64,000 nucleotides of DNA from Clostridioides difficile ATCC 9689 = DSM 1296 (GCF_001077535.1 NZ_CP011968.1:3596001-3660000); one strand, 5' to 3'; numbered from the stretch's first letter, positions 1 through 10,224 are shown. Made by a program: numbers and translations. Notes: a model not told the origin generated them from the sequence alone.

Positions 1-51
1 AGTAGACACAAAAAAGTAACTATTAGAGACTCCATCCTCGATATTCTCCAT
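1..51 (-). other. Possible start of a gene cut by the window edge
   Basis: Reading the minus strand from about 51 or from about 35 there is an open frame that runs off the window. The frame starting at 35 begins M-E-S-L-I-V-T-F-L-C-L, which is hydrophobic, and has a GGAG about ten bases upstream. The other frame starts at 51 and is polar. The fragment is too short to identify, and either frame could be chance. Confidence 0.2.
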
Positions 52-229
52 AAAAATAAGAAAAAAGGTCAGAACCGTTAAAATACTAAAATTTAAACAA
101 ATTTCTGACACTTTATTTAATTAAATTTGAATATTTCTCACATTATTTATTACTGTTAAGTTTAATTATCATTTTATATACCCATTATATTTATTAAAAT
201 ATCATTATAATTTTATTATATTTTATTTA

Positions 230-2470
230 TTATACTATATATTTTGCTGTTAATGATATTTTATTGTTACATAATTGTTTTGGAATACCTTCAAATATTA
301 CTCTCCCGCCTTTTGTTCCTCCTTCAGGTCCCAGCTCAATAATCCAATCAGCTCTTTTAATTACATCTATATTGTGTTCAATTATTATGACCGTATTTCC
401 ATTATCTACAATCTCTTCAATTATACTTATAAAATTCTCAATATCAGCCATATGAAGACCTGTTGTTGGTTCATCTAATATATACACTGAACTTTCCTTA
501 TTTAATTCACTAGCAAGCTTTAATCTTTGACACTCTCCTCCAGACAAAGTATCAAGAGTTTGTCCTAAAGTAAGGTATCCAATACCCATTTTTTCAATAC
601 ATTGTAATTTCGTTTTAATCTGTTTTAAATTAAAAAACTCAATTGCGTCTAAAACAGACATTTCAAGAACTTCAATTATATTCTTCCCTTGAAACCTATA
701 TTCTAAAACTTCTTTTTTAAATTTTTTACCTTCACAAACATTGCAGGTACTCTTTATACTCTCCATAAAAGCAAGATTCATTTCTACTATTCCAGAACCC
801 TTACAGTTATCACAAGCTCCTTCTGAATTTGAACTGAATAAAGAAGCATTTACGCCATTTGTTTTTGAAAATATGCTTCTTATGTTGTTCATAATTCCAC
901 TATATGTTGCCAAACTCGACCTTGAATTTGCTGAAACAGGGCTTTGGTCTATAAGTACAGCACTAGGATTTTGCTTTAAAAATTCATCCTTAATCAACGT
1001 ACTTTTACCTGCTCCTGCTACTCCAGTAACTAAAGTCAATACACCTTTAGGTATCTTAATCGATACATTTTTTAAATTGTTTTTATTACAATTTTTAACT
1101 TCTAAATATCCACTATGTTCTCTTACACTTTCTTTAATAGGAAGAAATTTACTTAAAGCATTCCCTGTCAAAGTACCACTTGTAAGTAGATTTTCATAAC
1201 TGCCTTCATACACAACTTCTCCACCATACTTACCTGCCTTTGGTCCTACATCTACAATATGGTCTGCAATCTTAATAACATCTGGGTCATGTTCAACAAC
1301 TATAATTGTATTCCCTTTATCACGCAATTTTTTTAAAAGATTATTTAATTTATACACATCTTTTGGATGAAGTCCTACACTTGGTTCATCAAAAATATAC
1401 ATTAAATCTACAAGATTACTATTTAAATACTTAACCATCTTTATACGCTGAGATTCCCCTCCTGATAGAGAAGATGTCTCTCTATCCAGTGTTAAATATC
1501 CAAGACCTATATCTATGATACTGTTTAACTTTTCTATTATTCCTTTAATTAAAGGTTGTGCTTCTGCCTCATCTATACTTTTAATAACTTCAGCCAATTC
1601 ATCAATTTGCATACTAGTTAAATCTGCTATATTATAACCATTAATTAAAGACCTATATACTCTTTCATTAAGTCTTCTTCCATCACATATAGGACATCTA
1701 TCTTCTATAAGAAGTTTACTCAATTTTTTCTTAGTAGCTTCAGATATTTCTCCCTCTCTACTTAAGTATAGGCGATTAAATTTAACCATTAGTCCCTCAT
1801 ATGTCATGTTAGTTTGACCAGCATTTTCTATCTTAATCTTTTCTGCTTTACCATGCAAAAACTTTTCCAATTCTACTTCTGAATAATCACATATCCTCTT
1901 ATTAATATCAAAAAATCCTGATTCAGCGAATATATTCCAATGCCAAGAACCCACTCCAAACCCTGAAAGCAATATAGCACCTTCATTTAATGATTTATTC
2001 ATATCAAGAATTTGGTTCATATTAGGAACTAGCTTTTTTCCAAGCCCATGACAGTGTGGGCACATACCATCAATATTATTAAAAGAAAACATATTGGCAT
2101 TACCTATATACTCACTACCAAACCTTGAATATAAAGCTCTTAAAAAGGAATTTACATCTGTAATAGTACCTAGGGTTGACCTTGAATTTCCACCAAGTCT
2201 ACTTTGGTCTATGATAATTGGTGTTGACAAATTTTCTATACAATCAGCTTTAACCTCTCCATACTTAGGTAAAAAACTTCTTACAAATGTACTAAACCTT
2301 TCATTTAGTTGGCGTTGTGATTCTTTTGCAATTGTCTCAAATACAATAGATGACTTTCCAGAACCCGACACCCCTGTGAATATGGTTATTTTTCTTTTTG
2401 GTATTTTTAAGGAAATATTGTTCAAATTGTTCTCTTTGCAACCTTTTAAAATTATAAATTCATTGTTCAT
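230..2470 (-). CDS. UvrA-like ABC-type excision ATPase paralogue
   Basis: This 746-residue protein has two ABC ATPase halves in the UvrA arrangement. The first Walker A is GVSGSGKSS near residue 33, the second is GVAGAGKST near residue 485, and each half has a signature LSGGE(S/C)QR and a Walker B ending in FDEP or LDEP. Zinc-finger-like CxxC pairs (CPHCHG, CPICDG, CDNCKG, CNVCEG) sit between the ATPase motifs, as in UvrA. At 746 residues it is about 200 shorter than housekeeping UvrA (about 940), which fits the short UvrA paralogues sometimes linked to drug tolerance. It is probably cytoplasmic and DNA binding. It stands alone, with AGGAGG just before the ATG. A direct role in excision repair is not shown. 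Confidence 0.85.
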   Translation of the reverse strand: MNNEFIILKGCKENNLNNISLKIPKRKITIFTGVSGSGKSSIVFETIAKESQRQLNERFSTFVRSFLPKYGEVKADCIENLSTPIIIDQSRLGGNSRSTLGTITDVNSFLRALYSRFGSEYIGNANMFSFNNIDGMCPHCHGLGKKLVPNMNQILDMNKSLNEGAILLSGFGVGSWHWNIFAESGFFDINKRICDYSEVELEKFLHGKAEKIKIENAGQTNMTYEGLMVKFNRLYLSREGEISEATKKKLSKLLIEDRCPICDGRRLNERVYRSLINGYNIADLTSMQIDELAEVIKSIDEAEAQPLIKGIIEKLNSIIDIGLGYLTLDRETSSLSGGESQRIKMVKYLNSNLVDLMYIFDEPSVGLHPKDVYKLNNLLKKLRDKGNTIIVVEHDPDVIKIADHIVDVGPKAGKYGGEVVYEGSYENLLTSGTLTGNALSKFLPIKESVREHSGYLEVKNCNKNNLKNVSIKIPKGVLTLVTGVAGAGKSTLIKDEFLKQNPSAVLIDQSPVSANSRSSLATYSGIMNNIRSIFSKTNGVNASLFSSNSEGACDNCKGSGIVEMNLAFMESIKSTCNVCEGKKFKKEVLEYRFQGKNIIEVLEMSVLDAIEFFNLKQIKTKLQCIEKMGIGYLTLGQTLDTLSGGECQRLKLASELNKESSVYILDEPTTGLHMADIENFISIIEEIVDNGNTVIIIEHNIDVIKRADWIIELGPEGGTKGGRVIFEGIPKQLCNNKISLTAKYIV

Positions 2471-2996
2471 ATTTTACCTCCTGCATTATTTTTCTTTAAA
2501 TTATTTAGAGAAAATCGTAATAATAGTTGTTAGTTATACATAAGTGAAATACTATTTTATTAGATTACTCCTTTTTTTATAAACACAGGTCAAATTATAG
2601 CATGTAGATTTTATCTGGTAGTATAGTGTAGGGTTTGATTTTTATAAAAAATACAGTTATTTTATTTAAGCGTAATTGCATCTATTCTACCTAAATATCA
2701 TCATTATATATGAGTGTTAAATTATATAAAATTCTTAAGTTAATAATCTCAAAATGGTATTAGTTACATAAAAAAAGTATCTTGCCTATGATTTTAAAAC
2801 CATAAATAAGATACTATGTTTTACACTGTTTCTTCTTTCACAAATAATTCTATACAATTACTCAACTTAACTTTAAAATTTTAAACACTAAAAACCTCTA
2901 TCTTTAAATCTTTAAATAAAACTAAATTTCCAATACCTTCAAAACTATAGAAAATTCCAATCAACTTATCAAACATAACTTACTACTTATAAGAAA
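2471..2996. other. Intergenic region with one terminator
   Basis: This AT-rich spacer of 526 bases contains the terminator at 2777-2815 and a TATAAT-like box on the minus strand near 2600 that may serve the UvrA-like gene. No open frame with a ribosome binding site was found. Confidence 0.5.
2777..2815 (-). terminator. Rho-independent terminator of the PIG-L gene
   Basis: The inverted repeat AGTATCTT...AAGATACT is extended by CATA/TATG inside the stem. Read on the minus strand it is followed by seven Ts. It lies about 180 bases beyond the PIG-L stop. Confidence 0.7.
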
Positions 2997-3797
2997 TTAA
3001 TCTTCACTTAATACAGACGTAAGTTCAGGGTCATTTAGAAGATGTTCAAAATAACTATGTGCCGAAATATATCCTATACCATACATTTTACGCTTTGAAT
3101 TTACAACCTTATATTCATAACAAGCACTCTTAACCTTATTGTAGTCATCAAAATCCATTGCTTTATAGATAGCTCTTTCATTTCTTGGTATATACTTTAC
3201 ATATTTTGGCTTAACAAAATACAAGTCATCTTTTATCTTACCTTCACGTTTAAGTTTCTTTAAAACTTCCCCATTCTTTCTATGCATTATATGGTCATCA
3301 TACTTATAGTGATGGGCTATATGGGTCACATTGCCTTTAAACTTATGTTCAAAATCCAATATAGTCTTTTCCATTAATTCATAATGTATGCCTTCCTTTT
3401 TATCTATATCTGCAAGTATAATCACATTTTGAGGTTTCACTCCAAGCTCTCTCAAAGCTGATTTAAACTCGTTATTTCTAAGTTCTTCCTTTTGCTTCCT
3501 AGTTAAATTTCTAAATTTTGTGTTAGCTTTGAAAACGTTAACTCCAGAACCATCTGATACTAATACCACATATACATTATCAACACCACACTGTTTTATA
3601 GCATCTACAATGGCACTTCCTCCCCATAAAACCTCATCATCTTGATGTTGAGGATAAAACACTGCTGCTGATTTAAATTTTCTACTATTACTCTCAGGAA
3701 TAGGTATTTCAAGTTTTCCGTTAAAATTCTTTGCAATTAAAAATATCATCAATAATATTAATATACTTATTCCTATGTACTTCGTTTTACTTTCCAT
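2997..3797 (-). CDS. PIG-L (LmbE) family deacetylase, membrane anchored
   Basis: This 266-residue protein has an N-terminal hydrophobic segment (about residues 9-22, ISILILLMIFLIA) that should act as an uncleaved anchor. A PIG-L domain follows from about residue 45. The zinc motif of the family (usually PHxDDE) appears as PQHQDDEV near residue 50, and the second histidine motif is AHHYKYDDH near residue 161. PIG-L enzymes remove N-acetyl groups from GlcNAc-type sugars. An extracytoplasmic carbohydrate substrate is plausible, but the actual one is unknown. The gene is monocistronic. Confidence 0.75.
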   Translation of the reverse strand: MESKTKYIGISILILLMIFLIAKNFNGKLEIPIPESNSRKFKSAAVFYPQHQDDEVLWGGSAIVDAIKQCGVDNVYVVLVSDGSGVNVFKANTKFRNLTRKQKEELRNNEFKSALRELGVKPQNVIILADIDKKEGIHYELMEKTILDFEHKFKGNVTHIAHHYKYDDHIMHRKNGEVLKKLKREGKIKDDLYFVKPKYVKYIPRNERAIYKAMDFDDYNKVKSACYEYKVVNSKRKMYGIGYISAHSYFEHLLNDPELTSVLSED

Positions 3798-3984
3798 ATT
3801 TAAAATTTTCTCCTTCTTCTGAACCTCCCATGATTAAAGTCACAGGGTTACTACTTCATAGAATTTCGTATAATCAACTCAAATATCTTATAAACCTTTG
3901 TGTAAATCAAGTCTAAATATACAAATTATTTTACAATATTTTATTGTTTCATACAATCTTTGACACGAACTATAATAAAATAAA

Positions 3985-4030
3985 AAAGCCTTCTAACTGC
4001 AACATTGCAAACATTACAGCCAGAAAGCTT
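3985..4030 (-). terminator. Terminator of hslO
   Basis: On the minus strand AAGCTTTCTGGCTG pairs with CAGTTAGAAGGCTT around a 17-base loop and is followed by TTTTATTTTA. It is about 160 bases beyond the hslO stop. The remainder of 3798-4187 shows no gene. Confidence 0.65.
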
Positions 4031-4187
4031 CTTAATTCTTAAAATTTATTAAGCTTAAAAATTTATTAAACTTATTTTTTAATATAAATATGTCTATTAT
4101 TAATAAATTATACTTTAATTACTATATCAATACGACTTTACTATATTACTATAACATTACTTATATCAATACAACTATTTTTATAGT

Positions 4188-5063
4188 CTACATTTCCTTT
4201 AAAATTTCAAGCAACTCTTCTTCACTATACATATACTTCTTATTACAGAACTGGCAACCAACTTCTGCTTTTTTATCTTCTTCTATTATTTGAGCCAATG
4301 ATTTTTTACCAATTGCAACCAAAGCAGTTTTTACTCTTTCTTTTGAACATTCACACATAAACCCAACTTCACAGGTATCAAGTATTTTAGGTTCCAAACC
4401 ATCCAAAACAATATTTAATATATCCTCTGGTGATTTTCCTTCTTTTAACATGTTAGTTATAGAAGGTAATTTAGCTACATTTTCCTCTAACTTAGCAATA
4501 GTCTCTTCTTCTGCATCTGGCATTAATTGAACTATAAATCCTCCAGCAAACTCTACTTCATCTTCTTTTGTAAGAACACCTAAAGCTACTACTGATGGAG
4601 TCTGCTCTGATACAGCAAAATAATAAGTAAAGTCTTCTGCAATTTCTCCACTTACCAATGGATAAGTCCCATTATATGGTTCTCTAAGACCTAAGTCTTT
4701 TATAACTTTTACAACACCTTCTGTACCTACTGCTGCTGCTACATTTAACTTTCCATTTGGATAGTCTTCAACCTCTACTTGTGGATTTCCTACATATCCT
4801 TTTACCATTCCCTTAGAGTCTGATGTGGCGATAATAGTTCCAATTGGACCTCCACCTTTTATTATTACAGTCAATTTATCACTATCATTTTTCATCATTA
4901 ATCCCATTATAGATGTGGCTGTTAATGTTCTTCCAAGTGCTGCTGTTGCTACTTTTGTAGTTTCATGTAATCTTCTAGCTTCTTCTACTGTATTTCTAGT
5001 AGTTGCGACAAATGCTCTAACTTGACCATTTCCTGATGTCGCTCTTAGTACATAATCTCTCAT
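4188..5063 (-). CDS. hslO: Redox-regulated chaperone Hsp33
   Basis: This 291-residue Hsp33 (HslO) has the typical family length. The N-terminal substrate-binding domain is followed by the redox-switch zinc site near the C-terminus: CEC (about residues 237-239) and CQFC (about residues 270-273), the CxC...CxxC arrangement that binds zinc when reduced and forms disulfides on oxidation. In the family, oxidation plus partial unfolding turns on ATP-independent holdase activity in the cytoplasm. The start codon is an ATG preceded by GGAGG. The gene is transcribed alone and ends at the hairpin near 4000. Confidence 0.95.
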   Translation of the reverse strand: MRDYVLRATSGNGQVRAFVATTRNTVEEARRLHETTKVATAALGRTLTATSIMGLMMKNDSDKLTVIIKGGGPIGTIIATSDSKGMVKGYVGNPQVEVEDYPNGKLNVAAAVGTEGVVKVIKDLGLREPYNGTYPLVSGEIAEDFTYYFAVSEQTPSVVALGVLTKEDEVEFAGGFIVQLMPDAEEETIAKLEENVAKLPSITNMLKEGKSPEDILNIVLDGLEPKILDTCEVGFMCECSKERVKTALVAIGKKSLAQIIEEDKKAEVGCQFCNKKYMYSEEELLEILKEM

Positions 5064-5345
5064 TAATATTCCTCCATGTCCCGTTAATTGTCTTATTTTT
5101 ATTATATTACTACCTTAATTTATCTATAAATACTTATCTATCTTAACCTTGGGCAAAACCCATTTTATTTTAATTTTACTAAGTAATAGTTACTATATTT
5201 TAATTTTTATCTATAGAACTTTATAATTATTAAAAAATAAAAGTCATAAAGTATCATCACTTTACTTTTAATCTATAAAACTGCATTTTCTATATTTTTA
5301 TATCATGGTTATTTTTAATAATTATCTTATATAGTCAAGAATATC

Positions 5346-6092
5346 TTATTTTTTACATACAAAGAAGATTCTTTGACTTTCTTCACTAGGTTTGTCAAAT
5401 GTAAAATCCCCATAATATTTTATATCCTTAAATCCAGATTTTTCAAGCATATCAACTATCTCATCTTCAGTATATGCTCTTTGTTGGTGTATCTCTTCAA
5501 ATCTTTCAAACTTTCCACATTCATCTTTAATAAAGAATGTAAGTTCCATTTCAATTAGATTCTCTTCTTCATCAAAGTAATTTTGCCACATATACGCTAT
5601 ATCTTCTCTATTTTCTCCATACATGTTATTTCCCAATATGTTGGCTAATTTATAAAAAGAACTTATATCAAATATGAATATTCCATCTTTCTTTAATAAT
5701 TCATATGTCTTTGAAAATACATTTTCCAAATCATCATCATAAGTTATATAATTAAATCCATCACAAGCACAAAGTACACAGTCCAAATCAGATATTTCAA
5801 AATCAAGCTCTGATATATCTTGTTGAAGTAAAACTAATTCTACTCCTTCTTTTTCTGCCTTTTCTCTTGCTACACTAAGCATCTCATCAGATATATCTAT
5901 ACCAGCTATATCGTAATTTTTTTTAGCCAATGGAATTGTAAGATTACCCGTACCACATGCCAATTCCAATATATTTTTTACTTTTACACCTTCACTATCT
6001 ATTATATCTTCTATATATTTAACCCAACCATTATAATCAACTTCATTCATAAGTTCATCATATACAAACGCAAAATCACTATATTGACTCAT
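5346..6092 (-). CDS. Class I SAM-dependent methyltransferase
   Basis: The protein is 248 residues if started at MSQYSDFAFVYDELM. Its motif I is ILELACGTGNL (near residue 41), with an acidic loop AGIDISDEML after it and DCVLCACDGFNYI as a motif II-like segment. This is a Rossmann-fold SAM methyltransferase of the YodH/YcgJ kind with unknown substrate. A longer frame upstream (to 6206) was rejected because those residues are the antisense-frame overlap with the spore-protein gene, and GGAGGAG lies at the right distance before 6092. It overlaps the end of the spore-protein gene by 14 bases, which suggests translational coupling. Confidence 0.8.
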   Translation of the reverse strand: MSQYSDFAFVYDELMNEVDYNGWVKYIEDIIDSEGVKVKNILELACGTGNLTIPLAKKNYDIAGIDISDEMLSVAREKAEKEGVELVLLQQDISELDFEISDLDCVLCACDGFNYITYDDDLENVFSKTYELLKKDGIFIFDISSFYKLANILGNNMYGENREDIAYMWQNYFDEEENLIEMELTFFIKDECGKFERFEEIHQQRAYTEDEIVDMLEKSGFKDIKYYGDFTFDKPSEESQRIFFVCKK

Positions 6093-6324
6093 CCTTTTTA
6101 TTCTGCTCCTCCACAATCTTTTTAAGCCTCTTTTTGCGTGATGTAAGCATACCTCCAATTCTTCCTGCTTCCTTAGCTGTAAGTCCTGCCCATCCACGTT
6201 CACCAACTTTATCCATAAGACCTAGTTCTGAGGCTATCTCATATTTCATTATATCATCATTTGTCAATATTTTAGTATTCTTGCCATTAGTTATCTTCTT
6301 TTCTCTTTGTACTTTTTCTTTCAA
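6079..6324 (-). CDS. Small acid-soluble spore protein, alpha/beta type
   Basis: The protein is about 81 residues. The core YEIASELGLMDKVG followed by LTAKEAGRIGG is the alpha/beta SASP pattern (EIA-ELG ... LTA-EAG-VGG). These proteins coat spore DNA and protect it from UV and heat. The start is probably TTG at 6324, with AAGGGG eight bases upstream; a GTG at 6333 is too close to that site. It is more divergent than the SASP at 41608 and has a basic, Lys-rich tail. It precedes and overlaps the methyltransferase gene, an unusual pairing for a spore protein. Confidence 0.8.
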   Translation of the reverse strand: MKEKVQREKKITNGKNTKILTNDDIMKYEIASELGLMDKVGERGWAGLTAKEAGRIGGMLTSRKKRLKKIVEEQNKKDESI

Positions 6325-6454
6325 AAAAATCACCCCTTCTTATTTGTATTTTTGTCAATTAAAATAAATTTATACAAATATGTAAGGGGTATTTATTAAT
6401 ACACTTTTTTTAAATTTAGGTATTTATGCTTTTTAATCTTTATAATTTATTTTC

Positions 6455-7573
6455 CTAATCTATTGCTTCTTTGTATTTTAATAATTTTAAATAAACATTC
6501 AATGCATTTACACATATCTTTTCATCAAAATTAAAGTTTATATTATGAAGACCATTTACAAATCCTTTTTCTTCGTTTCTTGAACCCAACATAAAAAATA
6601 ATCCTGGAACTTCTTTTTGATAATAAGAAAAATCTTCTGATATCATAAGTGGCTCTAACTCTACAACAGTATCACTTCCAATAGCCTCTACAAACTCTTG
6701 ATACAAATCCTTGTCATTTTTAACAGCAATATAATCATCTATAATATTTATATTAACCTTACAGTTATAAGCCAATTCAAACCCTCTAGCAAGTTCTCTA
6801 ACTCTAAGCTTCATTTTCTCATACACTTCTGGGCTGAAACATCTCATAGTACCTTCCATCTTTATATTTTCAGCTATTATATTTCTTCTAGCTCCCCCTT
6901 CAATTCTACCAATAGTCAACACTGCATTGTCTATTGGGCTTATATTTCTAGACACTATAGTTTGAAGTGAGCTTACAAAGTTTGAAGCTATCACTATACC
7001 ATCAATACCATTTTGTGGCATAGCCCCATGTCCACTTTTAGACACTATTTCTATGTCAATATCTCCTATTTGAGCCATAAAATAGCCCTCTCTTGTACCT
7101 ACATAACCTTCTGGTAACTCTGGATATATATGAAGCCCATATATTTCATCAATATTGTATTTTCTAAGCACTCCTTCATCTATTAAAGCTTTTGCTCCCC
7201 CAGGACCTTCTTCTGCTGGTTGGAATATAAATACTATATTATCATTTAAGTCTTCTTTATTATCATTTAAATACTCAATTAATCCAAGTAATATAGTAGC
7301 ATGTCCATCATGACCACATAAATGTTTTACCCCTTCTTCACTATGAAGACCATCTATGTCAGCTCTAAAAGCAATATCTTTTTTAGGTCTTTTACCTTCT
7401 ATTACACCTACTATACCTGTTTCTAAATAAACTTCATACTCAATTCCTAATTTATCAAGATAATCTCTTATATATTTTGAAGTCTTATACTCTTTTCTCC
7501 CAATCTCTGCAATAGGATTTAATGACTTCCTATGTTTATAAAGTTGTTCTTGTAAATATGATGCCTCTCTCAT
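6455..7573 (-). CDS. M20 family amidohydrolase (peptidase M20D)
   Basis: This 372-residue metal-dependent amidohydrolase carries the M20 motifs: FRADIDGL (residue about 69), LCGHDGHAT with the metal-binding Cys/His (about 84), and PAEEGPGGA (about 118). M20D enzymes remove N-acyl groups from amino acids. N-acetyl-diaminopimelate deacetylase (DapL) belongs to the same group, and the neighbouring lysine genes include the N-acetyl branch enzyme DapH, so a DapL-like role is possible but is only an inference from context. No signal peptide is present, so it is cytoplasmic. It is monocistronic. Confidence 0.8.
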   Translation of the reverse strand: MREASYLQEQLYKHRKSLNPIAEIGRKEYKTSKYIRDYLDKLGIEYEVYLETGIVGVIEGKRPKKDIAFRADIDGLHSEEGVKHLCGHDGHATILLGLIEYLNDNKEDLNDNIVFIFQPAEEGPGGAKALIDEGVLRKYNIDEIYGLHIYPELPEGYVGTREGYFMAQIGDIDIEIVSKSGHGAMPQNGIDGIVIASNFVSSLQTIVSRNISPIDNAVLTIGRIEGGARRNIIAENIKMEGTMRCFSPEVYEKMKLRVRELARGFELAYNCKVNINIIDDYIAVKNDKDLYQEFVEAIGSDTVVELEPLMISEDFSYYQKEVPGLFFMLGSRNEEKGFVNGLHNINFNFDEKICVNALNVYLKLLKYKEAID

Positions 7574-7717
7574 GTAATCTCCTCCAATTTCTAATTTATT
7601 AAAAAATATTTCTATATTTCTTTATAATTAAAATATTATATAGCATGTTATACTAATTAAAAATAAAAAGCTAAATTGAATATAAAAATATTTTGCATTA
7701 TTAAATAATTCACCATT

Positions 7718-7764
7718 AATAATAATTCCCCTGTTTCATAAATCAAAACAGAGGAATTATTATT
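7718..7764 (-). terminator. Hairpin after sdaB
   Basis: An almost perfect inverted repeat, AATAATAATTCCCCTGTTT with its complement, starts 15 bases after the sdaB stop. The tract after it is AT-rich rather than a pure T run. Confidence 0.55.
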
Positions 7765-7778
7765 GGAAAATTTTATTT

Positions 7779-8972
7779 TTAGCAAGAGAAGAAATGTTTA
7801 GCAAGTCCACCCTTAGCTGTTTCTTTGTACTTATCCATCATATCTATACCAGTTTCTTTCATTGTTTCAACAACTTGGTCTAAGGAGACAGAATGTGAGC
7901 CATCAGTTAGTAATGCATAATTAGCTGCATCATAAGCTCTTTGAGCTGCCATTGCATTTCTTTCTATACATGGAATTTGAACATATCCATATACAGGGTC
8001 ACAAGTCATTCCTAAATGATGTTCAAGTGCTATTTCTGCCGCATATTCAATATGGTCTATAGTTCCACCTTTTAAGTATGCTACTGCTGCTGCTGCCATA
8101 GAACAAGCGGCTCCAACTTCACCTTGACACCCTACCTCTGCTCCAGATATTGAAGCGTTAGTTTTTATTATATTACCTATTATTCCAGCTACAAGTAGTG
8201 CTTCAATTATTTTTTCGTCATCATAATTATAGAAATCCTGCATTGCAAAGAATATTCCTGGTATTACTCCAGCAGAACCACAAGTTGGTGCTGTAACTAT
8301 TATATTACCAGAAGCGTTTTGCTCTGAAGCTGCTAGTGCATATGCATATACAAGTGTTGAGAAGCTCTTATCTTTTTTATATGCATTATAAAATGTACTT
8401 GCTCTTCTTTTTAATAATAACTTGCCTGGTATTATTTCATCTGTACTTAGTCCATCATCAATAGATTTTCTCATAGCATCTTTTATAGTTTTTATATAAT
8501 CTTTTATGTCTTTTGGTTCACATTCCAACACAAAATCTACCAAAGTCTTATTATTTTCTTTGCACCATTTTACTATCTCATCCATAGTATCTAAGTGATA
8601 TATACTATTGCTTTTACTGTTTCTTTGACCTTCTTCTGCTATAGTCCCTCCACCTACAGAATATACAGTCCATTCAGCTGTTACATTTTTATCTTTATCT
8701 AAAGCTTCAAACTTCATCCCATTTGGGTGAAAATCTTTTATAATATCTTCTTCCCAAACAATTTCGACTTTTTTAGGTGCTATAGTTTTTTCAATTATAT
8801 AGTCAGTTAAGTGACCTTTCCCTGTAGCTGCCAAACTACCATATAATATTGCTCTAAAACTTTCTGCATCTGGGTTTTCATTCTTAAATCTCTCTGCTGC
8901 TCTTTGTGGTCCCATAGTATGAGAACTTGAAGGTCCACTTCCTATTTTAAAAAGTTCCTTTAAAGTATCCAT
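7779..8972 (-). CDS. sdaB: L-serine dehydratase, iron-sulfur type
   Basis: This 397-residue single-chain L-serine ammonia-lyase deaminates serine to pyruvate and ammonia. The N-terminus carries GPSSSHTMGP, the beta-domain motif. The alpha domain has APTCGSAGVIPG, VGCQGEVG and MTCDPVYGYVQIPC, whose cysteines bind the oxygen-sensitive [4Fe-4S] cluster; the protein also ends in Cys, which in characterised members can sit in the active site. The length is slightly below the usual single-chain enzymes (about 450). Serine fermentation fits an amino-acid-fermenting anaerobe. It is divergent from the dapA gene at 9295. Confidence 0.9.
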   Translation of the reverse strand: MDTLKELFKIGSGPSSSHTMGPQRAAERFKNENPDAESFRAILYGSLAATGKGHLTDYIIEKTIAPKKVEIVWEEDIIKDFHPNGMKFEALDKDKNVTAEWTVYSVGGGTIAEEGQRNSKSNSIYHLDTMDEIVKWCKENNKTLVDFVLECEPKDIKDYIKTIKDAMRKSIDDGLSTDEIIPGKLLLKRRASTFYNAYKKDKSFSTLVYAYALAASEQNASGNIIVTAPTCGSAGVIPGIFFAMQDFYNYDDEKIIEALLVAGIIGNIIKTNASISGAEVGCQGEVGAACSMAAAAVAYLKGGTIDHIEYAAEIALEHHLGMTCDPVYGYVQIPCIERNAMAAQRAYDAANYALLTDGSHSVSLDQVVETMKETGIDMMDKYKETAKGGLAKHFFSC

Positions 8973-9294
8973 ATTATTCCTCCTAAATTTACGGTATTAT
9001 TGCTTATTGTTAGATTTTACGCACATATTTATTATAACCTAAATATATTAATTATTAGTTATTAAATTCTCATAAAATTTATTTTTTATTTCCATTTTGG
9101 TATATTTTATTAAATTAATATGCATATTTTGAGAATAAAACATTTATTTAAAATTTTTCTAATATTAATATAATATAAATATCTTATTTAAACAGTTAAG
9201 ATATTAACTATACCTATTAAAATTAATTAATTTGTACTATAATTATTATTGTACTTAAAAAATTAAATTTAGATAAAAAAGGAGATTTGATTAT
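8973..9294. promoter_or_regulatory. Divergent sdaB/dapA promoter region
   Basis: This AT-rich spacer of 322 bases lies between divergent genes. A TATAAT box at 9238-9243 may be the -10 of the dapA gene on the plus strand, although its -35 is poor. No riboswitch or small gene was seen. Confidence 0.35.
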
Positions 9295-10176
9295 ATGTTA
9301 TTTAAAGGTTCTGCTGTTGCTTTAGTTACCCCATTTACAGAGGATAATAATGTCAACTTTGAAAAATTAGGTGAATTAATCGAATATCACATTGAGAATG
9401 GCACAGATGCACTAGTTGTTTGTGGAACAACAGGTGAGGCGACTACTATGAGTGAATCTGAAATTTTTGCTGTAATAAAATATACAGTTGAAAAAGTTAA
9501 TAAGAGAATACCTGTTATAGCAGGTACTGGTTCAAACAATACTATGTTGTCTGTTCATATGAGTCAAGAAGCTGAAAAATTAGGGGTGGATGGTCTTTTA
9601 ATAATAACTCCTTACTATAATAAGACTAATGAGAAAGGTCTTAAACTTCACTTTGAAACAATAGCAAATAGCGTTAAGTTGCCAATTATTTTATACAACG
9701 TACCAGGAAGAACTAAAGTGAATATAAAGCCATCTGTTGTGGCTGAACTTGCTAAAATAGATAATATAGTTGCTGTGAAGGAAGCAAGTGGAGACTTAGC
9801 TCAAGTTGCAGAAATAGCTAAATTAGTACCTAAAGACTTTGCTATATACTCCGGTAATGATGATACTATACTACCACTATTATCATTAGGTGGAAGTGGT
9901 GTTATCTCTGTACTTGCTAACATATGTCCTAAAGAAACACATGATTTAGTAACTAAATTCTTTGAAGGTGATATTGAAGGCTCAAAAAAATTACAACTTG
10001 ATATGGATGCTTTAATTGCTGCCTTATTTATAGAAGTAAATCCAGTTCCTGTTAAAACTGCCATGAACATTTTAGGTTTTAATGTTGGTGATTTAAGACT
10101 TCCTCTAGCTGAAATGGAAGAAACTAATCTTAATGTGTTAAAACAAGAATTGACAAATTTTGGATTTAAATTTTAG
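9295..10176 (+). CDS. dapA: 4-hydroxy-tetrahydrodipicolinate synthase (paralogue 1)
   Basis: This 293-residue DapA condenses pyruvate with aspartate semialdehyde at the entry to the lysine/diaminopimelate pathway. Motifs are CGTTGEA (threonine pair of the proton relay), YNVPGRT (catalytic Tyr and substrate Arg) and AVKEASGD with the Schiff-base Lys. It is very close in sequence to the second dapA at 11719, so the two probably arose by duplication. This copy lies upstream of the lysine riboswitch and has its own ribosome binding site AAAGGAG, so it should escape that lysine control. Confidence 0.93.
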   Translation: MLFKGSAVALVTPFTEDNNVNFEKLGELIEYHIENGTDALVVCGTTGEATTMSESEIFAVIKYTVEKVNKRIPVIAGTGSNNTMLSVHMSQEAEKLGVDGLLIITPYYNKTNEKGLKLHFETIANSVKLPIILYNVPGRTKVNIKPSVVAELAKIDNIVAVKEASGDLAQVAEIAKLVPKDFAIYSGNDDTILPLLSLGGSGVISVLANICPKETHDLVTKFFEGDIEGSKKLQLDMDALIAALFIEVNPVPVKTAMNILGFNVGDLRLPLAEMEETNLNVLKQELTNFGFKF

Positions 10177-10195
10177 CAATATTTATATAAATAAG

Positions 10196-10224
10196 TTGAT
10201 TTTTTCTTAAATATGTATTATTAT
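10196..10224 (+). promoter_or_regulatory. Sigma-A type promoter before the lysine riboswitch
   Basis: TTGATT and TATTAT are separated by 17 bases and sit about 25 bases ahead of the first riboswitch helix. The expected start site is near 10231. Confidence 0.5.

Noticed and set aside
1-230. Possible CRISPR or tRNA near the left end
   Set aside because: No repeat-spacer pattern or cloverleaf was found; only AT-rich sequence and an edge-cut frame.
4090-4293. 67-residue plus-strand frame near hslO
   Set aside because: AT-rich, Ile/Tyr/Asn-only composition and overlap with the hslO 3' end.
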